DNA from: Hydractinia symbiolongicarpus
Taxonomy: Eukaryota; Cnidaria; Hydrozoa; Anthoathecata; Hydractiniidae
Length of the DNA: 64,000 nt
Assembly: GCF_029227915.1 (NCBI RefSeq)
Contig: NC_079883.1
Location: 13,886,001-13,950,000 of the forward strand
Reading direction: 5' to 3'
Below the pieces are notes generated by a model that did not search any database, was not told the origin of the DNA, and worked only from the letters and a program-made list of their open reading frames with translations. The position numbers and the translations under genes were made by a program. Numbering within the stretch: the stretch's first letter is position 1; the number at the start of each line of letters is the position of its first letter. Below are positions 13,301 through 25,209 of this stretch, one piece after another.

Positions 13301-13815
13301 GTTCTAATGAACTTATAAAATTGTTTTCCTAAATGTCATATTCTAACCTGTATCATGTTAAATGATATGAACATCAATTTTTTATATAAAACATATATTT
13401 TCATCTTATTTTTAAGAAAAGAAACTTTGAATATAAAATGTGATGTCAGTTTCGATGGCAATGAATTCATTAAAATTATTTTTTATTCTGTTGAATATTC
13501 TTTTTTATTTTGTTGAAAAGTCTATATTGAGAACTAAAGTCGTGTTAAAAGTACTAATTGAGACTTCGAATTGGCTGCAAAAATTGAAAAGATGAAAAAT
13601 TTTACGCATGTGTGGCGTGGATGGAAATCAGAAATGCTTCTTTTGTTGAACTTAGAAAATTGAAAATAAAAAATTGAAAATAGAAAATTGAAATTTATGC
13701 AAAACGTAATTCCCATTTAAAAATGAATTTCCTAAATCTATTGAATCATAAATAAACAAATATAACATTAAATTATTAAATATTTAATATTTCCATATAT
13801 TTTCTTATAGAAATC
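10390..13815. repeat. U2 spacer between B2 and A3
   Basis: Copy of 860-4480 with many indels: for example the G-run of U1 is missing, and a short fragment near 11290 is lost. No gene is seen. Confidence 0.55.
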
Positions 13816-13866
13816 ACGTCATTTAACCCAACATTTTATCATCCAGTTTTACCGTGTTTGAGTTTC

Positions 13867-14359
13867 TCAATATGGTTGCTTCTGCAATGTGACTCGCTGA
13901 CAATTATTGTCACCGTTCTTACATTTGCTTTTGTAAGTTTTAACGTTATCTTTGTTTGCACGGCGACAGCTAACTTCGTTGTCTTTACATTTCCCTAAAA
14001 ACGACTTTGAGTCCTTTCCATTTGATTTTTCGTTTGACTTTACAGTAGCACTTCCTAGAAGTAGCATTTTATCCGTTATTGTACTTCTTTCTCGTCTCAC
14101 CAGTTGTTTTAAGTGCGTATCTTCCACTTTGCCGTTCGGTGGGCATATGTATGGAAAGTTTTTATAAATTATGGCACTTCGGCACCATGTTGGTTGGTGC
14201 GATCCCTAAATATAACAAAAGTCGTTTAACGAACCATAAAAATATAAATACCTTCGACTTTAAGTTGAAACTTTAGTATAGAAAGTGTCAATCAATACTC
14301 ACCTGCGCTGACAAATGAATTGCGGTGAAAAATAAAAAGAGCGTTTTTAAAGAAAACAT
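13867..14359 (-). CDS. Secreted six-cysteine peptide A3 (family A), intact
   Basis: Exon 1 is 14303-14359, exon 2 is 13867-14205, and the intron is 97 bases. The 131-residue precursor is almost identical to that at 4532-5024. The one residue change I found is Leu to Pro just after the second cysteine (ICPL to ICPP); an Asn codon near the end differs silently. All six cysteines, both splice sites and the start are intact. The head-to-head partner present in the other modules has been deleted here, so this gene stands alone. Its near identity with A1 while module flanks differ points to recent gene conversion. Confidence 0.82.
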
Positions 14360-14452
14360 GTTTATAAATGGTTGCTTTACTTCTAATTTGATGCTTAATC
14401 AGATATGTCTTGAGTTGTAAAGATGGTTGCTAAACTGTTCACGTACCTACAA

Positions 14453-14526
14453 TTTTATAGTGTTTAGAGGAAAACTAAGTTGGGCTCGTTACTTTTCAAA
14501 ACAGTTTCGAGATGCTTTATTTCCTT
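14453..14526 (-). promoter_or_regulatory. Core promoter of A3
   Basis: CTATAAAA on the minus strand at 14453-14460, with the same upstream block as A1 and no base change noticed between the two promoters. Confidence 0.6.
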
Positions 14527-14529
14527 TTA

Positions 14530-17500
14530 GCGCCATTAAAAAAAAGGAAAAATACCAGAAAACTATGTATGGCAATTGAAAATGAATTAATGATTGTAAC
14601 CATGTAACTCTTCCTTGTTAATGTTTAAAAAATCTAGAATATGCAGGAAAAATTGTTTTTCGTTCTTCATGTTTTTACGTTTTCTATTTTATCACAGATT
14701 TGACATAAAATTACCAACTACACAGTACACATGTGATTCCAGGTTTATCACAATAGGACATGTTGTGTCAAGGTGAACACAAAACTAAGTAGATAGAAAT
14801 TATGCAAAGATCAATTAAGGAAAAGCAGCAACATATTATTCCTGTAGAACCAACAGAGCAAGCCGGAAAATATTGGCGTGTAATATCTATCATCCTGTAG
14901 AAAGATTAAACACAAACAGGTAATTATCTTTACATTATTTAATGCAGTCAGTTGTATTACGTAGATTTTTTTTGTTCTCTACTCTAATGATTACAAACAT
15001 TCAACTATTTCTTCGTAATGTCTTAGAAATGTAGAGAAAGCAGGAAAAAAATTTTCGTTGCTGTTTCGACTACGCCGTAATAACAAACGTGATTGCTTTG
15101 TATGCTCTCCTGTGTAGCCGTGTGAGAGAATGGCGAATTATCTAAACTGTATGTCGTATATACATACATATTATTGCATTGCAAATCAGCAGGGAAATTT
15201 GTTCATATAGTAACGCATCCCTAACTTACCAAATTCGTCTTTGAATGCATCACAGTGCTTTCATATCAAATTATTTTAATCCATCTTAACTAACTATTTA
15301 ATGTGATTCTTGAAAGTTTTTTAAATCTGTTGCTTTGAATGGTTCAGTAGATCGATATGATTAATTTATCTTAGGTGTGCTTCAGATAGGTTCAATTCTT
15401 TACAACAATTCAATAAAACTAGTTAAAGAGAAGATTTTTCAAAGATAAGTTTTTTTTTTGAATAAGCTTGAATTCTACTAATTCTCTGCAAGTATGGCAA
15501 AAGAAAAGAAAAAGCCATATCGTTGGCACGTAATCCTTATAGAGTTTTTCGTGTGCGGTCCATGGCACATTATGATTAACTTGGAATAACATGCCCAAAA
15601 ATTTTTTTGGACTTTTTGTTATGACAAACATCTCGAAAACACGAAAAATAAGATACAACTGAGTTAAAATTTTATCAAAAAGACATACGAGAGTTCTCTA
15701 CGTAATACAACCGAATGCATTAAATAATGTAGAGATAATTCCTTCTTTTTAATCTTTCCACATAATTATAGATAAAAATCGCTACTTTTTCCGGCATGAT
15801 CTCTTCGTTTTACAGGAAAATCATGTTGATTTATGTACAATTCTTATATACTTCCCCTCTCGTTCATCCTGACAACATGTCTCATTATGATAAATTTAAA
15901 ATCGGATGTGTATTGTGCGCTTCGTCACTTTATGTCAAATTTTCGTTAAAATAGAAAACGTAAAAACATGAAAAACTAAATACAGTTTTTTCTGCATTTT
16001 CTAAGTTTTTAAAAACAATACGAAGAAAAAGATCCGTGAGTATAATCATTAATTTCTTTTTTAATTGCTAAGCATAGTTTTCCGGCACTTTTTAAGGTTT
16101 TCTTTGCCATCGAAAATTTTATTCACAAAGTTTGTAACTTGAACGATAAAGACAAGAACATATGTTTTACATAAAATATTGATGTTCATGACAGTAAACA
16201 TGGTACAATGTTAGAATATTGCATTTACACATAGATGTTCGGGAAAAGACGGAGAATTAAGGGAGTCCTTAGAATCAAAAGTGACATAACCTTGGTAGAA
16301 CGGTATTTCGTTTAACTGTGATATGTATTTTAGCTTTGTGAAACCTATATGTACTTAACAATATGTTAGTAACCACCTAGTAACCGACAGGTGGTAAATA
16401 ATTATATAACAATAGAACATCTTACAACACTTGTACATGTAGGTCTTACAAAGAATTAACTTTGTCCGAAAATGTAATAACCCTCACAAAGTATGAAATT
16501 GTTCCAAAAATCTTTCCTTTCTTCGCAAGCCAGACGAAAGTTTAGAAAGGACACACAATTTTAGCACTCAAATACATGGCGAACAAAAGTTAGACCCAGT
16601 CAAAGAAGCGGCGGGAACTTTGTGCCCCCTTCACCCGCCCCATGCATACATTCAGATGTCCAAAAAGTCATTTACCAGGATAGAGGTCTTTTAAAGCCTT
16701 AGCCAGCGGTATGGTGTATGGTACCCTACTCCTGGTTAAAGGCATACTGTCGGAAAGTTTAATTCTCTATATTCAATTCGTTATTTTAATGACCAAACAA
16801 TGCCTTTTTGTTTATTATTTCAGTGATCATTTGTTGTGCCTATATTTTTCATCTTAATTAACTTAGGTCTGATAATGCACGTTCTACTTTGATAGATTCA
16901 AAATCATTTGATATTAATAAGAGAATATGGGTGGGTTTCTTAACTCGAGATGAACTCAAAAAAACAACAATGCATTTTCTATTTCGCAGACGCAGTGAAA
17001 AACTGCTTGACATTAGAAAAGATGAAAGTTGGTACTTCTTACTAATCTACATAATAAAATTAAAAAATTTTTCATTACGTTGACTGTTTAGGGAGATGTA
17101 GCTTCACACGCAGTTCTCTTTTCTTATCAGCAACATCTTTGTTCGGTAACAACGATTCTTAGTAGGACCACTTTTACGATGATTGTGACACAATTGCTGA
17201 ATTTTAAGCTGCATATGACGAAATCGTGGGTCTATTTTCAGGTGATATATTCCTTCTGTTGACGAAAATAATCATTTAACCAAGATTTCATGACTGAAAA
17301 CACCGTACTTTCGTTCCACCAATATTTATTAACGACCTCTAACTAATTTTACTGATTAGGATTTGCAACTGTCACAACGTGGAGTGTGTCCTACGTCTTA
17401 CGTTGGCGATGGCAAATAATGAACACATTGTGCGATAAAATGCATTACAAAATTGTTAGCCTATCTTTTTTTTATTTCTAAATAAGGGATAAGAAAGCTT

Positions 17501-17780
17501 CTATTTTCATTGCGAAGTTTTCTTTTGTTTAGTGTTTTTTTGGCTCAGGTAAAGCCCGTGCTTTTATTATTGCGAATAAATAGGATTATTGGCTTTCAGA
17601 AAATATCAAATCTTGCCTAATTTTGTAGCTCTGATACTAACAACTTAGCGGCGCCAGGGTTCGGTCTTTTATATCCCATATATATTTATCTTTTCCATCA
17701 GACGTCTTTGAAGATCTTTCCACCCGTGGCATCCACAAAAATCAAAAATCTTAATTTCATTAAAATCTGTAAATTGAAAT
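14530..17780. repeat. U2 right part, spacer with the A copy deleted
   Basis: Matches 5200-6810 and then 7818-9540. No gene is seen. The frame at 16889-17083 has no intact equivalent in the sister copies at 8640, 23340 and 45330, so it is treated as chance. Confidence 0.6.
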
Positions 17781-17929
17781 ACAAACAAATACACCAGCTA
17801 TGATATATCCTAAAGTAATTATTTAAAATATGTAACGTTAAGTTATTATAAAAAATCCTTAGAATAAAAATATTTTGATCCGTATCTTTTGAAAAGCGCA
17901 TAATTATTCTCAACATTTTAACAACCAGT

Positions 17930-18490
17930 TATGCCCTGTTTGAGTGTTTTAATATTTTCTCGTCCTTGTCATCCCTGCATTTGTTTTTGTAATTTTTTTC
18001 ACTATTCTTCATTCATACCATTTCGACAGAGGTTTGGCGACAGCTAATTTCGTTTTCTTTGCACTTTTTAAGGAGCTTTTTATTTCCTTTTATTTTAAGT
18101 CACTTAGAAGATTTTCCTTTCGTTTGTCTTGTGAAGTAAAGCCTGTTTCACCTTTTCTTTTAAGTTTTCATTTGACTCTGAGGTAGCACTTCTAAAAGTT
18201 ATAATTTCGTTCGTTTTGTTAAATAAAGTCTGTTTTACAAAATTTATTATCTCCTTATTGTCCATATCGTCTTACAAATAAATAGAAAATATTCACAAAG
18301 TGTGGTAGTTCGGCGCCACTTTGGCTAGTGTGATTTCTAAAAACGACAAAAATTGTTGCACAAATCATACAAATAAACATACTTTCGACGAAAATGTGAA
18401 ACGTTAAAATGAAAATGTTATGCGTGTTTGCCTGCACTGACAACCACTTTACGGAGATAACTAAGGAAAAGGTTTACAAAAGCACATATA
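17930..18490 (-). pseudogene. Family B pseudogene B3
   Basis: Begins a truncated third module. Exon 2 still carries the segment deleted from B1 and B2: the minus strand near 18030-18070 reads KCKENEISCRQ, matching KCKDNEVSCRR of family A, and further on KCRDDKDEKILK. Exon 1 near 18430-18490 has stops and a GC donor (GCAAACACG). This copy shows that family B descends from a complete family A-like gene. Confidence 0.72.
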
Positions 18491-18499
18491 TGAATTTAC

Positions 18500-19060
18500 T
18501 TCTTTCTTTTGGCGCGGCTTAATCACATGTCCTAATCCTTTTATGGGTTTATGGTCTTACAACTCATCACAAGTCGATAGAATTGCCCCTTCCATATATT
18601 AGAATGATATTTGTAGGACACATATTGAGGAAAAAAATATACGGTATATTTTGTGTTAGATATTGTACCACGCTCGCTGTACCTTTTTGACTCTACTATA
18701 AGTGATAAAGAAGTAAAGATAATAATAAATAGAGTTACTTTTGTTTGAGGTACGATTTACTAAATAACCATATTGATTATTTGTCTAACTTTAAAATTCA
18801 TCAGGCAGGTAGGTTTCTTGTTACCTTGTTCTTCTTTCTTATTTTGATAAATCGTTTCAGCACATAACTTTTTACAAGTTTAAGAGACAAATAAAAATCG
18901 CTGCATGAAGAAAGGCGGAAAAGATGGCAATAAATACTTATAATGTGGTAAAAAACATTAAAAACAAAAAGTAATTATCTCGACATTATTTTGTGCACTC
19001 GATAGCAGGGTATATCTGTATTTATCATTAGAAAGAGTGATTAAAGAGTAAAAAACTTAA
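18500..19060. repeat. Truncated end of module U3
   Basis: 18530-18625 matches the start of the 860-1560 spacer. About 18800-19010 matches 40150-40350, the upstream side of B6, including GGCAGGTAGGTTTC. About 18630-18800 has no partner seen here and may be an insertion. Confidence 0.5.
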
Positions 19061-20060
19061 TTATTACCCCCGTCTGTACAATTTTAAATTTCTGAAGTGG
19101 CGGTAACTTTTAAACAAAACCAAATCGAGAAAGAAAACCGGTTGGTTGCAGAAAGTAACTTAAAATTGTTTTTGTTTTTATTTGCATTATTCATCAAATG
19201 AGTTCCGGCAATATGGTAGCCCGATATAGAGCTGAGGCTTGTTTCTTCTTAAAATTGATCGTGTTTTTTCATGAGCACCAAAAAAGTTATCTTTTTATTT
19301 TGTGAAGCGAGTTTGGGGACTAAGAGCTATGGATGGTATGCAGTTAAGGTCATGTATATATATTTATTTTATTGTTTACTTTTTTTACTGTTAAAGCTAG
19401 TAGCTATGCTAGCTGCAACCCTGGAAAAATAGTGAAAAATATTTTTTTCCAGGGTTGTAGCTAGGTGTTTCTAGCCAGCTAGTGTAGCCATAAGTCTCAT
19501 AGAGCTAAGTTTTACGTGCTGTCTAAAGAGAAAATAGCTAGTCACAAAAGTTTATAGTTATACCAGCTAGCTAGCAAACATTTATAAGCCTTTTACACCC
19601 AAAAGCCACCACAACACCCACACACAAACCCTGTTGATTCTGCGTGACTTGTACAATTGAATTTTTAAATTAAACAAAAGTATTTACATCACAAAAAGTA
19701 CCTGTGTCTTAAAAAAATTTCCAAATTAAGATTATTAGAAAGTCATACAAAATACAGAGAAATATTTGTGACATCTTGCAGCTATTTCTTAAGGCAAAAT
19801 GACATATACTTTGCCGGTCACAGACACGTTTCTGTAACTTGACCTGAACTAAAAGCTGACGTTTCTTAAAAATTATTTAACTAAATATTTTATTAAGAAC
19901 ATTGATGAATAAATCTTCACTTTCTTAAATAAGTCTTGAACTATAACTTTAGAGTGGATCTGTCTGTACTTAATGGAAATTGTCAAGCTAGTTTAAATTT
20001 TATCCACAGGCTAGCTATATTTTTAACATTACATCAATTTTAGCTAAGCATTAAATTTAT
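19060..20060. other. Unique non-coding stretch
   Basis: No gene is recognised. It contains several AGCTAGCTA words and the hairpin listed separately at 19411-19462. Confidence 0.4.
19411..19462. repeat. 19-base hairpin
   Basis: Left arm AGCTGCAACCCTGGAAAAA (19411-19429) and right arm 19444-19462 pair with one mismatch around a 14-base loop. It may be the tip of a foldback element or a small-RNA-like stem; no further support is seen. Confidence 0.6.
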
Positions 20061-20119
20061 TTCAGAAATGGATAAGTCAAAAATCTCACAATCGTCTTTT
20101 TATTTCTTTTTTTTGTCAG

Positions 20120-20247
20120 ACACTATTGCACGAAAGTACCCTGCAGCCACCGAGAAGGATGTGCGCAATCAAATTGCAATAAAGCTAAAAAACGCCCCTG
20201 ATCAAAAGAGCGGTGCCGGTCGCCAAAAAGCAAACCAGCCAGAATGA
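20120..20247 (+). CDS. Candidate terminal exon or gene fragment, unknown
   Basis: After a pyrimidine tract and CAG at 20117-20119 there is an open frame of 41 codons ending at TGA 20245-20247. It begins TIARKYPAATEKDVRNQ and ends GAGRQKANQPE. The codon mix is richer in G and C than the surroundings, and the peptide looks protein-like (charged, with a Gly-Ala-Gly-Arg tail). No upstream exon is evident, so it may be a stranded exon or transposon-derived fragment. I do not recognise the family. Confidence 0.35.
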
Positions 20248-20317
20248 AATATTTAATATTTTTGTTATTGTTTTTCTGTTTGTTTATTTCGCTCCACAAG
20301 ATTTGGAACTGTTAGTC

Positions 20318-20355
20318 TTTATTTATTTATCACGAGCATTTATACAGGATAGTCA
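20318..20355 (-). repeat. Possible SINE tail fragment
   Basis: ATTTATACAGGATA, next to an ATTT-rich run, is shared with the 3' end of the SINE at 53645-53880 in the same orientation. Only the tail is present. Confidence 0.35.
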
Positions 20356-20364
20356 TTCAAAAAC

Positions 20365-20795
20365 TACCGTAGTTTGTCTAATTTAACACGCCCTTTTATT
20401 AACGCGCATAGGCCATTTTTAGCAAAATTGTAATTTATTACCAAGACAGACTTATTCTTTTTACATATCAGTACAGTACGCTCTGGGAAAGTGGAACCTA
20501 CCTGTGGCGGAAAACATTGAAAGAGCCCGAAAAAAAATCTATCCGACTTAGTGGAAGTACCATGGTTCTTCTAACAAGATTTATAAAAAAAGTAAAAAAG
20601 CAAATTATGTTTGGTCATAGTATTTCTATAACATAGGGCAGATAATATAATTTGAAAAAAATTCTTATTTTCCGGGCTTATAAATTTTTTGCCTTTTATT
20701 AACGCGTGTTTAGTTTCGTTCCAGTTTCTATTTTATTTTCCTTTAATTATTAACGCGTGAATATAATTATTTTTATAATTAGAAAAACTACGGTA
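20365..20795. mobile_element. MITE-like element with 19-base inverted ends
   Basis: Left end TACCGTAGTTTGTCTAATT (20365-20383) and right end 20777-20795 are inverted repeats with one mismatch. Three internal copies of a TTATTAACGCG word lie near 20400, 20700 and 20750. There is no transposase frame, so it is non-autonomous. Its superfamily is not assigned and no clear target duplication was seen. Confidence 0.6.
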
Positions 20796-21149
20796 CCTTA
20801 ACTTGTAAGTAAGTATTCAAATATAATTAGCGATTCTAGACTCACATTATTTGGTCCTTAATCTATGGGGGAATTCAGACTGAGTACTAAGCCTCAACGT
20901 TCTTTTAAACTAGGTTCTCATAGAAAGAAAAACGTGTAGTAACTAACTAATTTTAGCAAATACTGATGTTTAACTGCTGTGAATAAAATTATTGTAAATT
21001 TGTTGATAATATAGAATTATTTATGATATTTATGATTTTAAAGAAAATATTACAAAAAGATAAAGTTATACAGTTTTACTGCATTTCTAACCCCTCTAAG
21101 GACAAAGGTTGTTTGAACAGCTTTGTAGAATGACTTTATTTACGAGTTT

Positions 21150-21575
21150 ACGTCTTATTTGCCACTAAAAAAGACGCACAAAAAAGACGCAAACATTTAA
21201 GACCTAAATAAGACGCACTTAAAACGCATTTAAAAAAACGTCTTTAAAAAGCATTACAAAGACGTCTTTAAGACTGCAAAAAGACGTCTTTAAGACGCAC
21301 AAAAGACGCCATAAAGACGCACAAAAAGACTTCGGAAAAGCGGACATTTAAGACCTAGAAAAGACGCATTTAAGACGCATTTGAAAGATGTCTTTAAAAC
21401 GCATTTGGAAGACGTCCCAAAAACTTAAAAAAAGACGTCTTTACGACGCACGGAAAAGACGTCGTAAAGACGCACGAAAAAAGACGTCAGGAAAGCGGAC
21501 ATTTAGGACCAAAATAAGACGCCAAAAAGACGCACGGAAATGCGTCTCAAAGACGTCTTAAAGACGTTTTTTTGC
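21150..21575. repeat. AGACG-rich repeat array with ~150-base higher-order unit
   Basis: Dense array of AGACG/CGTCT words (about 20 AGACG), many as AAGACGTCTT, a palindrome centred on GACGTC. The phrase ACATTTA-(a/g)GACC followed by AAGACGC recurs at about 21193, 21343 and 21499, giving a higher-order period of 150-156 bases. It ends abruptly where module U4 starts. Confidence 0.8.
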
Positions 21576-21616
21576 CGGCTGGGATATCTCCTAAAAACGA
21601 AGGAAAATCATATATT

Positions 21617-22112
21617 TGTTTTTGTAAATCTTCTTCATAATTATCTCTGTAAAGTGGTTGTCAGCGCAGGCGAACACGCCTAACATTTTCATATTAACCT
21701 TTCACATTTTCGTCGAAAGCATGTCTATTTGTATAATTTGTGTAACAATTTTTGTCATTCTTTGAAATCACACCAGCCAAAGTGGTGCCAAACTACCACA
21801 CTTTGTGAAGATTTTCTATATACTTGTATGACGCTATGGACAATAAGGTGATAATAAATCTTGTAAAACGGACTTTATTTAACAAAACGAACGAAATTAT
21901 AACTTTTGGAAGTGCTATCTCAGAGTCAAACGAAAACTTGAAAGAAAAAGGTCAAACGGGCTTTACTTAGCAAGACAAACGAAAGGAAAGTCCGCTAAGT
22001 GACTGAAAAGAAAAGGAATTAAAAAGCTCTTAAATCTAGAATAATGGAAAAAATTACAAAAAAAACGCATTCCAGGGAGTCCAATTGCTAGAGAGACAAT
22101 ATTGAGACACTC
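21617..22112 (+). pseudogene. Family B pseudogene B4
   Basis: Plus-strand member. Exon 1 relic 21617-21669 ends KWLSAQ but has no start and a TAA stop, and the intron begins GC. The exon 2 region starts at 21765 with AAATCACACCAG, but its acceptor has become TTTG instead of TTAG. It reads QPKWCQTTTLC, then YTC, then a stop after WTIR in the ancestral frame. The homologous reading resumes two bases out of phase as VIINLVKR. Confidence 0.75.
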
Positions 22113-24540
22113 AAAATTGGTAAAACTGGTTGTTAAAATGTTGAGAATAATGACGGGCTATCCAAAAACTACAGAGTACAATAATTGTATTCTAAGGATT
22201 GTTTATAATAATTTAACGTTATTTGTTTTAAATAATTACTTTAGGATGTATCACAGCAGGTGTATTTGTCGCAAATTTTGCTAACAAACAGCGCATTTTT
22301 TGACGTAGCATCTTTCTTGAAATGTCACTTAGTCTTCCTGCCTGGTACGAAACAATATTTTTTGATGTTAAGTAGAATGCGAAAAATAACAATGGTAGTG
22401 ATAGCTTTCACGTTTTAGATTCGTTTTATATTATAATAGTTGTATGGTTAGTTTGTATTTCAATTTCAAGATTTTAGTGAAATTAAGGTATTTCATTTTT
22501 CGGAACGCCACGGGTGGAAAGATCTTTATAGACGTCTGAGGGTAAAGATAAATAATATGGGATATATAAGACGGAGCCCTGGCGCCGCTAAGTTGTTGGT
22601 ATCGGAACTACAAAATTAAGCAAAATTTCCTATTTTCTGATAGCCAATAATCCTCTTTATTCGCAATAATAAAAGCACGGGCTTAAGCTTCAAAAAACAC
22701 TAAACAAAAGAAAACTTCAGAATGAAAATGGAAGCTTTCTTACTCTTTATTAAGAAATGAATAAAAGATAGGCTAACAATTTTGTAATGCATTTTATCGC
22801 ACAATGTGTTCATTTTTTGCCATCGCCAACGTAAGACGTAGGACGCACACTCCACGTTGTGACAGTTGCAAATCCTAATTAGTAAAGTTAGTTAGAGGTC
22901 GTTAATAAATATCGGTGGAATAAAGGTATGGTGTTTTCAGTCATGAAATCTTGGTTAAATGATTATTTTCGTCAACAGAAGGGATATATCACCTGAAAAT
23001 GGACCCACGATCTGGCCATAAGCAGCTTGAAGTTCAGAAATGGTGTCACACTGATCATAAAAGTGTTCCTACTAAGAATCGTTGCTACCGACAAAGATGT
23101 TGCTGATAAGCAAAGAGAACTTCGTGTGAAGCTACATCTCCCTAGACAGTCAACGTGTTGAAAAATTCTTTAATTTTCTTCTGTAGATTAATAAGAAGTA
23201 CCAACTTTCTTCATCTTCTCTAATGTCAAGCAGTTTCTCACTGCGTCTAGGAAATAGAAAATGCATTGTTGTTTTTTTGAGTTTATCTCGAGTTATAAAC
23301 TCACCCATATTCTCTTATTAATATCAAATGATTTTGAATCTATCAATGTAGAACTTGCATTAGCATTTATAAGTTTGCGTGAACCTCCTTAATACGTTGT
23401 TGTACAGAAGCAGACCTAAGTTAGTTACAATGAAAAATATAGACACAACAAGTGATCACTGAAATAATAAACAAGAAGGCATTGTTTGGTCATTATAATA
23501 ACGCATGGAATATAGAGATTTAAATTCTCCGACAGTATGCCTTTAACCACGAGTAAGGTACGATACACCATACCGCTGGTTAAGGCTTTTTAAGACCTCC
23601 TTCCTGGTAAATGTCTTTTTGGATATGTGAATGTATGCATGGGGCGGGTGAAAGGGACACAAAATTCCCGTCTTTTCTTTGACCGGCTCTAACTTTTGTC
23701 ATGTATTTGAGTGCTGAAATTGTGTAACCTTTCTAAACTTTCGTCGAAAGGAAAGATTTTTGGAACAATTTCATACTTTGTGAGGGTTATTTCATTTTCG
23801 GACAAAGTTAAATCTTTGTAAGACCTACATGTACAAGTGTTGTAAGATGTTCTATTGTTATATAATTATTTACTATCTGTTGGTTACTAGATATTTACTA
23901 AGATATTGCTAAGTAGATATAGGTTTCTCAAAGCTAAAATACAAATCACACTTAAACGAAGTACCGTTCTACCAAGATTACGTCACTTTTGATCCTAAGG
24001 ACTCCCTTAATTTTCTGCTCTTTCCCGAACATCTATCTGTAAATGCAATATTTTAACAATGTACCATGTTTACTGTCATGAACATCAATATTTTATGTAA
24101 AACGTATGTTCTTGTCTTTATCGTTCAAATTACAAACTTTGTGTATAAAATTTTTGATGGCAAGGAAGTGATGAAAATGCATTGATTTTTTTATCTATCC
24201 AGTTCATAGTCTATATGAGAAAACTTTTACTAAAAGAATTAGAAAAATAAAAAATTTTAGGCATGTGTGGCGGGGATGGAAATCAAAAATGCTTCTTTTG
24301 TTGGACTTGATGAATTAAAAAAGAAACATAATATACACAAACAATATAATATAAAATTATTCAAAACGTAAATACTATCACTACCATTAAAACAATTAAT
24401 TTCCTATATCAATTGATAAATAAATAAATGTAACATTAAATTATTATAACTAATCCTTAGAATAAGAATGCTTCAATCTATTTTTTTTTATAAAAATCCC
24501 GTCATTTGAATCAACATTTTATCATCCAGTTTTACCGTGT
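22113..24540. repeat. U4 flank, reverse copy of 7420-9700
   Basis: Includes the 3' remainder of B4 and the flank blocks seen in U1 and U2. No gene is seen. Confidence 0.55.
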
Positions 24541-24549
24541 TTGAGATTC

Positions 24550-25039
24550 TCAATATTGTCGCTTCTGCAATGTGACTCGCTGACATTTGTTGTCATCATT
24601 CTTACATTTGTCTTTGTAAGTTTTAGCGTTATCAGTGTTTGCTCGGCGACAGTTAGATTCGTTGTCTTTGCATTTCCCTAAAAAAGATTTTGAGTTCTTT
24701 CCATTTGATTTTTCGTTTGACTTTACAGTAGCACTTCCTAGAAGTAGCATTTTATTTGTTTTTGTACTTATTTCTCGTCTTACTAGTTGTTTCAACTGCA
24801 TATCTTCCACTTTGCCGTGTGTTGCGCAAATATATGGAAACATTTTGAAATGTACGGTAGTTTGACACCACGTTGGTTGATACGATCCCTAAAAATAAAA
24901 AAAATGATTCCATGAACTGTAAATTAAACTTACCTTCGACGAAAAATTGAAACTTTGAAATATAAAATGTTATTAATATTACCTGCGCTGACAAGCGAAT
25001 TGCGGAGAAAATTAAGAAGAGCATTTTCAAAGAAAACAT
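24550..25039 (-). CDS. Secreted six-cysteine peptide A4 (family A), intact
   Basis: Exon 1 is 24983-25039, exon 2 is 24550-24888, with a 94-base phase-0 intron. The 131-residue precursor has signal peptide MFSLKMLFLIFSAIRLSAQ, and the mature chain begins GSYQPTWC. The six cysteines are WC, YIC, KCKDNESNC and KCKNDDNKC. The middle region is rich in Lys, Ser and Asn with the conserved phrase NKMLLLGSATVKSNEKS. Both splice sites and the start are intact. It lies head to head with 27258-27774, and its palindrome counterpart is 38189-38668. Confidence 0.85.
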
Positions 25040-25131
25040 GTTTGTATATATTTATTTTACTAAAAACTTGATGCTTATTAAGATCTGTCTTTCTTCGAAA
25101 AGATGTTTGATAAATATTTCATGTATCTTTC

Positions 25132-25206
25132 TTTTTATAGGGTCGAGAGGAAAGTTAAATTGGCAGCGTCACTTTTCAATACAGTTTCGAGCTACGTTTA
25201 TTTCCT
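25132..25206 (-). promoter_or_regulatory. Core promoter of A4
   Basis: Minus-strand CTATAAAAAG at 25131-25140. The upstream block includes AGTGACGCTGCC and GCTCGAAACTGTATTG. Confidence 0.6.
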
Positions 25207-25209
25207 TTT

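Larger units (their letters stand above)
9541..17780. repeat. Module U2, second tandem copy
   Basis: Direct copy of U1 in the same order, but shorter because about 1.0 kb (U1 6811-7818) holding the plus-strand A copy is missing. The junction at about 16110 joins the spacer words CACTTTTTAAGG and GCCATCGAAAATTTTA, with only a few bases of shared sequence. A smaller gap also lies near 11280-11300. Confidence 0.85.

Noticed and set aside
16889-17083. Possible gene starting MIDSKSFDINKRIW
   Set aside because: The block recurs at 8640, 23340, 45330 and 58180, but the frame is broken by stops and indels in these copies.
21150-21575. CRISPR-like array
   Set aside because: Repeats are short, irregular and not separated by unique spacers of fixed length, and the window is eukaryotic.
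24550-24843. ShK-type toxin domain in the C-terminal part
   Set aside because: C-x-D-x4-C fits the start of an ShK domain, but the later C-x3-C-x2-C ending is missing and the spacing differs, so I do not assign that family.
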